Virus record (IMG/VR): IMGVR_UViG_3300023174_000167
Span: 1 to 63,938 of that record
From: a virus
Strand: one strand, 5' to 3'
DNA: 63,938 bases
The notes under the pieces were generated by a model. The model did no database searches and was not told the DNA's origin. It saw only the letters and a program-made list of their open reading frames with translations. Shown piece after piece: positions 55,868 to 63,938 of this stretch. The stretch's first letter is position 1. The number at the start of each line of letters is the position of its first letter. The translations under genes were made by a program, and so were the position numbers.

Positions 55868-56595
55868 TGGCATATTTATTAGGTGCAGGAATTCAAGTAT
55901 CGCTTGATAACTCTACATGGTATAAACTAACAGATCACAATAGAGAACCTATTGAGATAAATCCAGAACTTATTGAAAACCAGTCCCGTATGGCTAATGG
56001 AAAAATGAGAAAATATGTAATTGCTAAAAAAAATACTATCTCAACGTCTTGGAGTTTTCTTCCATCTAATGATTCTAGCACAACTACTGCAACATTATTT
56101 AGTGGTGGCGCACAAGGTACAAGCCAAATAGTAATAACCCAACCTGGTAAATCTGTTGCATTTCCAAACTATAAGGTTGAAGTTGGACAAAGAATAACTG
56201 GTACAGGGTTTGATACGGATACATTTGTTACTGCAATATCTAAAGATTACCCTGGCGTAATTACTTTTAGCAAACCAACAGTATCCCAAGTTTCAGGCAC
56301 GATTACATTTACAATTTCTAATCTTTTAGTTGATGGAGAAAGTGGAACAAAGGGTGCATCTTGGCTGACAGCATTTTATAATGCTAATAATAATATTCCA
56401 ATTTATCTAAAAATTATTGAGTCAAAACATACAACCCCAGCATCTGGGCAGGTTCCATCAGATTCTACCTTTGTGTCTGCAAAATCTGGAGAAAATGTTT
56501 ATCAAGTATTTATGACTAATTTTTCTAAAACAATACTTAAGAGAACGCAGACTACCGATTTTGTAGATATGAATATTGAGTTTACGGAGATCTAA
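55867..56595 (+). CDS. Distal tail/minor tail protein
   Basis: 242 residues starting in TAATG overlap with the tape measure: AGIQVSLDNSTWYKLTDHNREPIEI, IAKKNTISTSWSFLPS, a Thr/Gly-rich insert (GQRITGTGFDTDTFVTAISKDYPGVITF), WLTAFYNANNNIPIYLKI. The place directly behind the tape measure fits a distal-tail or hub-adaptor protein. Confidence 0.7.
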   Translation: MAYLLGAGIQVSLDNSTWYKLTDHNREPIEINPELIENQSRMANGKMRKYVIAKKNTISTSWSFLPSNDSSTTTATLFSGGAQGTSQIVITQPGKSVAFPNYKVEVGQRITGTGFDTDTFVTAISKDYPGVITFSKPTVSQVSGTITFTISNLLVDGESGTKGASWLTAFYNANNNIPIYLKIIESKHTTPASGQVPSDSTFVSAKSGENVYQVFMTNFSKTILKRTQTTDFVDMNIEFTEI

Positions 56596-59500
56596 TGCTT
56601 AGCAATGTAAGCTCATCTATTTTCTCTAATTCTGAATCAGTTACAATGTCTCCAGTTGTTTCTGCAGAGTGGAATCATAATTTATTTAACCCACCATATT
56701 TAACAGTTGCTGGAACTGGAACTGGACTTTCAAAAACTTTAACTTCTGGAACAGTATCTGATGTTACAGTTGGAGCAAAGACTAATTTTACAACAAAAAG
56801 TTTTGCAATGTTTGGCGGTAAAGGATCAGTAAAATATACAGCAGCATCAGCAAATAGTCCAGCATATAAAATAATAACATACGTAAAAACAAATGATCCC
56901 ACCCCAATAACAATAACTGCATCTGGTAAAGGAACAGGCCTTCAGTACGGCTCAGAGACGGTAGAGGCAGACTCTCTTGGCTGGACCAAGGTAATCACCT
57001 ACGTAGGATCTAATAGTACCGCAAATCCTATTACGTCCCTTGTTTATACCCTTTCTGCAAACTCATTAAGTTTTGATGAAATAAATGCTACAGTGTATTT
57101 TACTGAGCCAGAAATATATCCAACAACATTTTTTGATTATCAGAATCATTCTTTATTTCCTACAGAATCTATTTTTACATATTTTAGATCAGGCGAGTCA
57201 TACGTACAATCTGGAGATAGTAAATTTTCTTTTCCATCTTCATATAGAAAAATTAATTCATCACTTTTAAATGGATACTCTGCTGCAACTTATTCTCCAA
57301 TAAATCCAATTATTCAAAATCCAAAATTCTTTTTAGCATCTCCACCAATACCAGTATTAAAAAATGCACTTCCAACAGATATAGCACCATATAAATATTT
57401 TGTTTCTGATGAAACTAGCAAAAGCGTAACAGCTATTTATGAAAAAAGTATAACAACAAACAAGATTGTTATTAAATTTAATACATTAATGACTATTCCT
57501 TCTGTTAATATATCTTTGAATGGTTCTATGTTAACGGTTGATGGATCTCAAACAATAACTCCACCAAGCAATGTTGATGGAAAGTGTGTAGGAATTCTTA
57601 CACTATATTGGAATGGTTCTGCTTGGACTAAAACTAAATGGTCAACAATGCCTAAATTTAATGATGCAGGAGCACTATCTTTAACAACGTCATTTTCTAA
57701 AATAACAGTAACTCAAGTCTCCAAAACTATAAATCAAGAATTTTCTTCATATACAAGTGATGACGTATTGTCAGATTTAGGAAGAATGCATGTCATAGAA
57801 ATTTCTCCTAGACTTGAAATTGACTTAACTGATTTTGTTGAAGATGTATCTATTAATAAATCTTTAGACGGAAATAATACCGTATTGCCCATATCCTCAT
57901 TAAACACAAACGATGCTAATATAACATTGTCTGGTATTCCAGCAATGAGTGGTTCTACTATTGTGCCAATTTTTTCTAGTCAAAGTGATCAAGCATCAAC
58001 AGTTCTTGCAAATATGCTAAGAAAAAATATTAAATTTTATATTAATTTTAATGTTATTAATTATACTTCTATAGGATCTGCCCCTGTAACATCAAATACC
58101 TATGTGCCTGGAGGAGTTTTTTATTCTGACTCTTGGAATGAAAATGATATACAGAGTATCTCAGTTCAATGTTTTGATGTTTCTAGATATTTACAATCAA
58201 CTCCAGTACCAGATTATGTTGCAAATCTAAAAAGTGTTTTTGAGATTATTACAAATATTCTTGATCTATCTGGATTTACAGATTACGATTATGATTCTTT
58301 ATACTCAATATGCAATAATAAAAATGCCCCATTAGATTTTTCCTATTATTATTGTAACTCAAAAGACTCTACAATTGTTGATTCATTAAATCAAATTTTT
58401 GTTGCTTATCAAATTGGAGCATATATTAATGAATATGGAGTTATGAAATTTTTAAGTTTACAAAATATTTTATCTTCTTCAACATCTAATATTTCTATAT
58501 CAGATTCTAATATTGTTCAGGGTGGATTATCGGTATCAAATAACGCTAAACCAGGCAAAATATCTTTAAGATATCAATCTCCAAAAATAAAACAATCTCC
58601 ATCATTGCAAAATATCACAGATTTAGAAATAAAAAATTCTCCATCTTTTATTTATACAACAGCAAACTCTGTTGTCTGGTCTCAAGAGTCAGTTGATTCT
58701 GTTGGATTTAATTATTTAGATATTGATATGGGCAGTGATGATAATTCATTTACCATTAATGTTAATGATCTTTTAGATATTTTCCATACTTTTAATTTAA
58801 ATAATTCAGGTTATGCTTTTATTGATAATGAAATAGTTTCTTTTGTATATAAAGAATATTTACTTTCTAAAGTAGATGACTCATCCCCTATTTTGGTTTC
58901 TGTAAAAAATAACATTGAGCTTGCATCAGAAATTAATAAGTATATAAAGAAATATAGTGTTGGGTTAAAAACCTCTGATGGAACTACTAAAGAAGATTAT
59001 GACTATGATGTAAAGATAGAGCCAACAGGATCTATTACAAATGTTGAACGTGGACTATTTGGTACTGCTCCAATAGAACATAAAAAAATATCTACATTAG
59101 AAAGTAAAAATCTTACAAATTTAACACTTACTTCATCATTTGAAATAATTCAAAATCCTGGAAACTATAGTGTTGTTGATAATAATGATGTTGACTCTTC
59201 TCTTCCATCACTTAAAAAAATTGCTTTAGGTTCAGTTGGTTCAGATAAAACAATAATAGTTCCATCAACAGAAATAGACACAGGATATAAAACATATTCT
59301 GTAAAATTTGATATGATAGATCAAGATGTTTGTGCTGCAGGTTTATTTTTTAATATGGAAAGTACTTTATCTTCTGCAGGAACACATTTTATTGAGCTTG
59401 TTAGATATAATAAAACAGATCCACAAACTACTTTGCCTTATAGCCCTGCACGATACAAATATTTACTTATAATCCATGATGTAGATCAAAATTGCCATGC

Positions 59501-60722
59501 CTGGGCAGATGTTACTGGGCAATGTCAAAATATTGTTAATAATTTCTCTAAAATTATTAAAAAAACAATAGTAAATGATAAGCCTGAATATTCTTACGTT
59601 ACAGACAATGCATTTAATCTAAAGATGGTGCATTGGACATCAGATGGTACAGATGGAGAAAATGCAACAGAGATTCTTCCTAGAACAGTTATTTCTGTTT
59701 TCCTTAATAATGTAGAGGTAACTGGTTGGCAAGTTCCTGGAGAATTTTATGATGAGCAAACAAATCCTTCAGGATCTGGGTGGAAGGCAACTGAAACAAA
59801 CCCAACAACTGGTATGAGACAAAAACCAACAATCGTTGATATTGATCCTACAGGTACAAAATTTGGTTTTTATGCAACTTTATCTCCTGCTACAATCTTA
59901 GGACTTCATCCACAAATAATTTATCCAACAACAACATCAGATTATCCAGCATCATTAAGAGAAATTCATGCAACCAAAAAACCACTAAAGGATAGAAGCG
60001 TAAATTATTTTTATCAGGATACAGAATTTTTAAATGGCATTATTCAGTCTCAACCACTGTATACTAATTCACCAACCTACTTAATGCAAACAACACCAGA
60101 AGTTTCGGGAATTAATTATTATGATGTTCAGTATTCAACTCCAGCAGCAGTATCAGTTGATGTTTTTCCAATTGAATATATGATGCGATATTTTCCAGGC
60201 AATGAAAAAGAAGACCAAGAAAACTATCAAAAGAAATTAGTAGACGAATACTCTTTGTCATACTCAACCCCAATTAATACAGGATTTAGGGCTAGAATGG
60301 CTATAGCTAATAACTCACCACATATGGTATTTTTAACAAGAGAAGCAGATGAACTAAACAACACAACCGTTAGTCTTAATCTCTGGACACACGAAATTAT
60401 TGCCCCATCAGAGCCAGAAATTATTGAAAGGATCATAGATCCAGCAAACTCATCTGAGGTAGTACAATTAGACTCAGAGTGGATACAGTCAAAACAAGCT
60501 GCTCAAAAAATGCTAAAAGTCATTCAGACGGGGCTTGAAGGTTTTTCTAAGAGTATCTCTTTAAATATTTTTGGCAACCCATTAATTCAAATTGGAGACA
60601 TAGTATCTCTCTCCTATTCTTTAAATGGGATTAGCCAACAAAAATACCTTGTTCACTCTGTTGCCCATAATTTTAAAGATGGCCTAGAAACATCTTTACA
60701 GCTTAAAAGAATACAAGAGTAA
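56595..60722 (+). CDS. Large baseplate/tail-tip protein
   Basis: 1375 residues. N-terminal beta domains (SVTMSPVVSAEWNHNLFNPP), about 400-700 a hub-like domain (EISPRLEIDLTDFVEDVSINKSLDG, SWNENDIQSISVQCFDVSRYL), a concanavalin-like middle and a C-terminus with GNPLIQIGDIVSLSYSLNGISQQKYLVHSVAHNFKDGLETSLQLKRI typical of phage tail hub proteins. TAA/ATG are adjacent to the previous gene. Confidence 0.75.
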   Translation: MLSNVSSSIFSNSESVTMSPVVSAEWNHNLFNPPYLTVAGTGTGLSKTLTSGTVSDVTVGAKTNFTTKSFAMFGGKGSVKYTAASANSPAYKIITYVKTNDPTPITITASGKGTGLQYGSETVEADSLGWTKVITYVGSNSTANPITSLVYTLSANSLSFDEINATVYFTEPEIYPTTFFDYQNHSLFPTESIFTYFRSGESYVQSGDSKFSFPSSYRKINSSLLNGYSAATYSPINPIIQNPKFFLASPPIPVLKNALPTDIAPYKYFVSDETSKSVTAIYEKSITTNKIVIKFNTLMTIPSVNISLNGSMLTVDGSQTITPPSNVDGKCVGILTLYWNGSAWTKTKWSTMPKFNDAGALSLTTSFSKITVTQVSKTINQEFSSYTSDDVLSDLGRMHVIEISPRLEIDLTDFVEDVSINKSLDGNNTVLPISSLNTNDANITLSGIPAMSGSTIVPIFSSQSDQASTVLANMLRKNIKFYINFNVINYTSIGSAPVTSNTYVPGGVFYSDSWNENDIQSISVQCFDVSRYLQSTPVPDYVANLKSVFEIITNILDLSGFTDYDYDSLYSICNNKNAPLDFSYYYCNSKDSTIVDSLNQIFVAYQIGAYINEYGVMKFLSLQNILSSSTSNISISDSNIVQGGLSVSNNAKPGKISLRYQSPKIKQSPSLQNITDLEIKNSPSFIYTTANSVVWSQESVDSVGFNYLDIDMGSDDNSFTINVNDLLDIFHTFNLNNSGYAFIDNEIVSFVYKEYLLSKVDDSSPILVSVKNNIELASEINKYIKKYSVGLKTSDGTTKEDYDYDVKIEPTGSITNVERGLFGTAPIEHKKISTLESKNLTNLTLTSSFEIIQNPGNYSVVDNNDVDSSLPSLKKIALGSVGSDKTIIVPSTEIDTGYKTYSVKFDMIDQDVCAAGLFFNMESTLSSAGTHFIELVRYNKTDPQTTLPYSPARYKYLLIIHDVDQNCHAWADVTGQCQNIVNNFSKIIKKTIVNDKPEYSYVTDNAFNLKMVHWTSDGTDGENATEILPRTVISVFLNNVEVTGWQVPGEFYDEQTNPSGSGWKATETNPTTGMRQKPTIVDIDPTGTKFGFYATLSPATILGLHPQIIYPTTTSDYPASLREIHATKKPLKDRSVNYFYQDTEFLNGIIQSQPLYTNSPTYLMQTTPEVSGINYYDVQYSTPAAVSVDVFPIEYMMRYFPGNEKEDQENYQKKLVDEYSLSYSTPINTGFRARMAIANNSPHMVFLTREADELNNTTVSLNLWTHEIIAPSEPEIIERIIDPANSSEVVQLDSEWIQSKQAAQKMLKVIQTGLEGFSKSISLNIFGNPLIQIGDIVSLSYSLNGISQQKYLVHSVAHNFKDGLETSLQLKRIQE

Positions 60723-60737
60723 AAGATTTAGCCAGCA

Positions 60738-60746
60738 TGGTATAAT
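60738..60746 (+). promoter_or_regulatory. Late extended -10 promoter
   Basis: TGG-TATAAT; leader with CGGGAG to the ATG at 60767. Confidence 0.6.
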
Positions 60747-60766
60747 TAACAGACGGGAGAACATAA

Positions 60767-61279
60767 ATGCCATATATCAAGATATCAGATCCAAACATTA
60801 TAGACCTAGCTGCATGGCATCAGGTTATCAATGTTGTAAACCAACATAGTGACAGCATCACGTCAATAACAAATAATTTTGGAGCACAAGGATTAACATT
60901 AACTGACTGGAATGGCTCAAGTGATATTGCTCACGAGTATAACCCAGGATCACAAAAGATTATTTATGGAAAAACCAAAATTGATACTACTAATGCTTCC
61001 AGCACTGCTGGCGATCACATGTATTATCTGACCATTGATTTAACAGAAAATGGAGCAACTGCTTTTAGTGCAAAGCCAATAATTACAGCAACAGCTACAT
61101 TTGGAAGCCAAGATGAAAATCCACCATCAACTACTAATGCAAATGTTGTTTGTACAATAATTGCAGTAAATGAAGATAGATTTACAGTTAGATTAGTAAA
61201 TGCAAGAAGTACAACCTCAAGTCCAGTTCCTCTTACAGGATATTTTTATATAAGCTGGACGGCTATAGGGCCTAAGTAA
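60767..61279 (+). CDS. Tail-tip/fibre attachment protein
   Basis: 170 residues: ISDPNIIDLAAWHQVINVVNQHSDSITSITNNFG (helical attachment head known from actinobacteriophage tails), then a beta domain (YGKTKIDTTNASSTAGDHMYYLTIDL ... GYFYISWTAIG). Probably links the tip to the fibre gene that follows. Confidence 0.7.
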   Translation: MPYIKISDPNIIDLAAWHQVINVVNQHSDSITSITNNFGAQGLTLTDWNGSSDIAHEYNPGSQKIIYGKTKIDTTNASSTAGDHMYYLTIDLTENGATAFSAKPIITATATFGSQDENPPSTTNANVVCTIIAVNEDRFTVRLVNARSTTSSPVPLTGYFYISWTAIGPK

Positions 61280-61293
61280 TTCTGGGCATACCC

Positions 61294-63938
61294 ATGAAAT
61301 CAAAATATAAAAGTGCTAAATCGGTTGCTAAAAATCAAACAGTACCAATAAGTGCTGATGATCCAAGAGTAGCATGGGATAAAATAGGAAGAACAAAGGC
61401 ACGTATTGGTGCAGAAATTGACATTGTTGGCATTGATGGAAAATCATTAATTTCTGGAGGAAAAACACCAAACAATCCAACAGGTGGAACAGACCCTAAT
61501 ACAAATACAAATGAAAAACCATTAACAACTGTTAAAACAGATGGAACAGTTCAATATGTAGATCTGTATAATATTAATCCTACAGAGCCAACAAACGTTG
61601 AAGCAGTTTGGTCTGGGGATGACTTAATTATTTCTTTTGACTGGGATTATTCTAATGCACAAAATTCTTTAGTCTCAGAGTTTATTATTAAATTAACTAG
61701 TAATGGAGTAACAAAACAAAATCAATACGGATTATTTAAACCTAATAAGACACAAACAGCCCAAACAATAACAATTACAAAAGCCATAAATACTCAGATG
61801 TTTAATATTTTTACTCCACAAATTAGTGCAATTTGTGTATTTTCTATTGATCCATTCTATAATGTTAGTGATTCGGTTTGTGCAGCCACCGTTCCAACTT
61901 ATGTTTTAGATTTGCCAGTTCCAACAATTACAGTTACTGCAATAACAAATGGTTATAGTGTTGCATATACAACACCAACAAGTACATCATATGATGCAAT
62001 CCAGATTGTTGAGTATGAATCAACATCTTCAACAGAGCCAACTGGAGTAACCTATAGTGCTACATACTTTGATACAATAAATCCTGCTACTGTTATTACT
62101 TCAAATACAAATGCTAGATGGGTTAAAGCAAGATTTTCTTCAGGCGGTGGAATTTTTACGGATTATTCTGCTGCTCAAAAGGTCACACCAACAAGCCCAG
62201 TTTCTGTTGACCTAACTCCTCCAAATGAAGTAACGCAAACCTCAGCAGTTTGGTCGGGGGATAATATTATAGTAAGTTATAAATTACCAGCACAGGATCA
62301 AGGTGTAAGAGTTCAGATACAATTAACTGCACCTAATAACCTTGTAGGATATTTTTATAGATTCCCTGATGGTAGCGGAAGAGATCAAACAACAACAATT
62401 ACTAAAAAAGATTTATTTGATCAATTTGGAGAACATTATAGTTCATTCTCTGGAATATTAAGAAGCATAGATGCAAATGATAATAGAAGTTCTGGAGTGT
62501 CATTTTCTGTACCAACAAGAACAAATCCATTATCAGGGATAACCCCAACTTTTACAACTGTAGCTTTATCTAATGCTTACTCAATTACTTTTACTTTGCC
62601 AACAGGAGCCGTTGCTGCACAAATTTATGCTAAGCACACTACCTGGTCTGGAAATCCTACAGATGATACATATCTTGTTTATTCAGGAATAAGTCCAGCG
62701 GTTATTTTAGATACAAACTATACAACTGTATACATTAAAGTTCGTTATTATGACGATTTTGGAAATACATCTAATTTTTCTGCACAAGCAACAGTTACAC
62801 CACTAAACCCTGGAGAAATAACTTCATTTGAAAATCCAATTTCATTTGGTACAAATGCTGTAATATATGCTGGAAATAGTGCAACTTCAGGAACAAGAAC
62901 TTTATTTAAGACTGGAGGCATTTTTGCATATGATGCAACTAATACTTCTCCATCAACACAAATAGTATCCAATGCATCTGCTGGAACTCCAACCTTTATA
63001 ACTACACAAGCACAGATAGCTGACTGGCAAATAACAAGTACAAAAATTGAAAATACTTTATCGGGAACTCCAACAAAATATACAGGATTATCTGCAACAG
63101 GAACATATTCATTTTGGGCGGGTAGTGATACATCAGGTGGAGACTCATCAGCAAACTTTACAGTAACTCCATTAGGAGCAGTAACAGCAAGAAATATTTC
63201 TATTGTAGGAAATGGTAGTGGCTCAAGCAATCTTATTAGTGCAGGTGGAGTATTTACAGTAAAAAATGATGGAACTGTAACGGCGACTTCGGCAACAATA
63301 ACAGGAGCAATTACAGCATCTTCTGGATCATTTACTGGAAATGTATCAATAGGATCTTCAGGTTCTTTATATTCTGGAACCTTATCGGGGGGTAATTTAT
63401 CTGGAGCTGGTTATATTTTAAATACCACTGGATTAACCTTTAATTCTTCTACAACAAATGGAATTACAACAATTAATGGTTCAACAGGTATTTTTACCAC
63501 AAAATCTGCTTCTATAGGTGGCTGGAATGTAGATACTTCAAAAATTTCAAAAGTAAATACTGGTCAAGGAAAAATTGTACTTGATTCAACAGCAGGTCAA
63601 ATATATATAACTGGAGATTCAGTTGAAAACTATTATGCTGGAATAAATGCAGGATCAGGAACAACAGATACGGTTTTTTGGGCGGGAACCAATTCAACAC
63701 CAAGCAATACTGCTAATGCATTTAGAGTTACAATGGGTGGAAAACTTTATGCATCAGATGTAGATATAACTGGAAAAGTAAGTGCAACAGATGGATACAT
63801 AGGAACATCTACAAATGGTTGGACAATTAGTTCTGAAAGAATTGTAGCAACTGGTACTGGAAGCATTCAAGTTGGTAATTTTAAAATACAAAGCCAATCA
63901 ACAACAGACTTTGCCATTGTTGATGTCACAGATACACA
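61294..63938 (+). CDS. Tail fibre with FN3-like repeats, 3' end missing
   Basis: ATG at 61294, open to the window end (881 complete codons). Basic N-terminus, then FN3-like domains opened by AVWSGDDLIISFDWD (about 107-121) and AVWSGDNIIVSYKLP (about 316), later Ser/Thr/Gly-rich beta-helix shaft segments (SIGGWNVDTSKISK ... TDGYIGTSTNGWTISS) as in long fibres. The C-terminal receptor-binding part lies beyond the window. Confidence 0.75.
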   Translation, partial: MKSKYKSAKSVAKNQTVPISADDPRVAWDKIGRTKARIGAEIDIVGIDGKSLISGGKTPNNPTGGTDPNTNTNEKPLTTVKTDGTVQYVDLYNINPTEPTNVEAVWSGDDLIISFDWDYSNAQNSLVSEFIIKLTSNGVTKQNQYGLFKPNKTQTAQTITITKAINTQMFNIFTPQISAICVFSIDPFYNVSDSVCAATVPTYVLDLPVPTITVTAITNGYSVAYTTPTSTSYDAIQIVEYESTSSTEPTGVTYSATYFDTINPATVITSNTNARWVKARFSSGGGIFTDYSAAQKVTPTSPVSVDLTPPNEVTQTSAVWSGDNIIVSYKLPAQDQGVRVQIQLTAPNNLVGYFYRFPDGSGRDQTTTITKKDLFDQFGEHYSSFSGILRSIDANDNRSSGVSFSVPTRTNPLSGITPTFTTVALSNAYSITFTLPTGAVAAQIYAKHTTWSGNPTDDTYLVYSGISPAVILDTNYTTVYIKVRYYDDFGNTSNFSAQATVTPLNPGEITSFENPISFGTNAVIYAGNSATSGTRTLFKTGGIFAYDATNTSPSTQIVSNASAGTPTFITTQAQIADWQITSTKIENTLSGTPTKYTGLSATGTYSFWAGSDTSGGDSSANFTVTPLGAVTARNISIVGNGSGSSNLISAGGVFTVKNDGTVTATSATITGAITASSGSFTGNVSIGSSGSLYSGTLSGGNLSGAGYILNTTGLTFNSSTTNGITTINGSTGIFTTKSASIGGWNVDTSKISKVNTGQGKIVLDSTAGQIYITGDSVENYYAGINAGSGTTDTVFWAGTNSTPSNTANAFRVTMGGKLYASDVDITGKVSATDGYIGTSTNGWTISSERIVATGTGSIQVGNFKIQSQSTTDFAIVDVTDT

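Noticed and set aside
61294-63938. Window ends as genome termini (cos or direct repeats)
   Set aside because: Both ends cut coding sequences and no repeated end sequence was seen; essential genes are missing, so the window is an internal piece.

Overview
The window is part of the genome of a tailed dsDNA phage (Caudoviricetes) that most likely infects an actinobacterium. I see portal, protease-scaffold, major capsid, connector, tail-tube, tail-chaperone, tape-measure, baseplate and fibre genes, plus families I know from actinobacteriophages (DUF932, GP88, small VDSGQ/GDPC-type early proteins). Leaderless mRNAs, CRP/GlxR-like operators and DnaA boxes of type TTATCCACA fit an actinobacterial host. 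The AT-rich composition and the cyanophage-like fibre genes suggest a freshwater actinobacterium; host and habitat are inference. Both window ends cut through genes, and no terminase, polymerase, helicase, integrase or repressor is recognisable, so this is not a whole genome.

Layout. 1-157: end of a tail-fibre accessory gene. 213-1095 (minus): two promoters drive a chain of tiny zinc-binding proteins. 1096-1875: 780 bases without a convincing gene, rich in AGGTTTG/CAAACCT repeats, a possible origin. 1876-5761 (minus): one chain of 16 small overlapping early genes, then tRNA-Asp. 6003-13753 (minus): DUF932, GP88 and about 27 small genes in separate operons. The gaps between them hold repeated control modules: a CRP-like palindrome, a TGTCCG box, a promoter, and RNA hairpins after the stop codons. 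14030-14891 (plus): a divergent operon whose genes are paralogues of the minus-strand early genes. 15046-17611: DUF6065-like protein, convergent with a second operon. 17801-38675: an adhesin/fibre region (collagen-like, Gly-rich, BppU-like, beta-propeller and Mtd-N-like proteins) that also holds a lysin on the minus strand and four carbohydrate-modification genes. 38834-40867: class II ribonucleotide reductase. 40920-61279: head-to-tail structural genes in canonical order. 61294-end: truncated tail fibre.

How it works together. Early minus-strand operons seem to be switched by two DNA motifs, one matching a host CRP/GlxR-type regulator. Plus-strand late genes are served by about 19 extended -10 promoters (TGn-TATAAT) with no evident -35, placed directly before genes or gene pairs. 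Several of these give leaderless transcripts. The reductase supplies deoxynucleotides. The glycosyltransferases, methyltransferase and epimerase may decorate the adhesins or the host surface.

Limits. All family names are from memory of sequence patterns. Promoters, operators and RNA elements are pattern calls made by eye.
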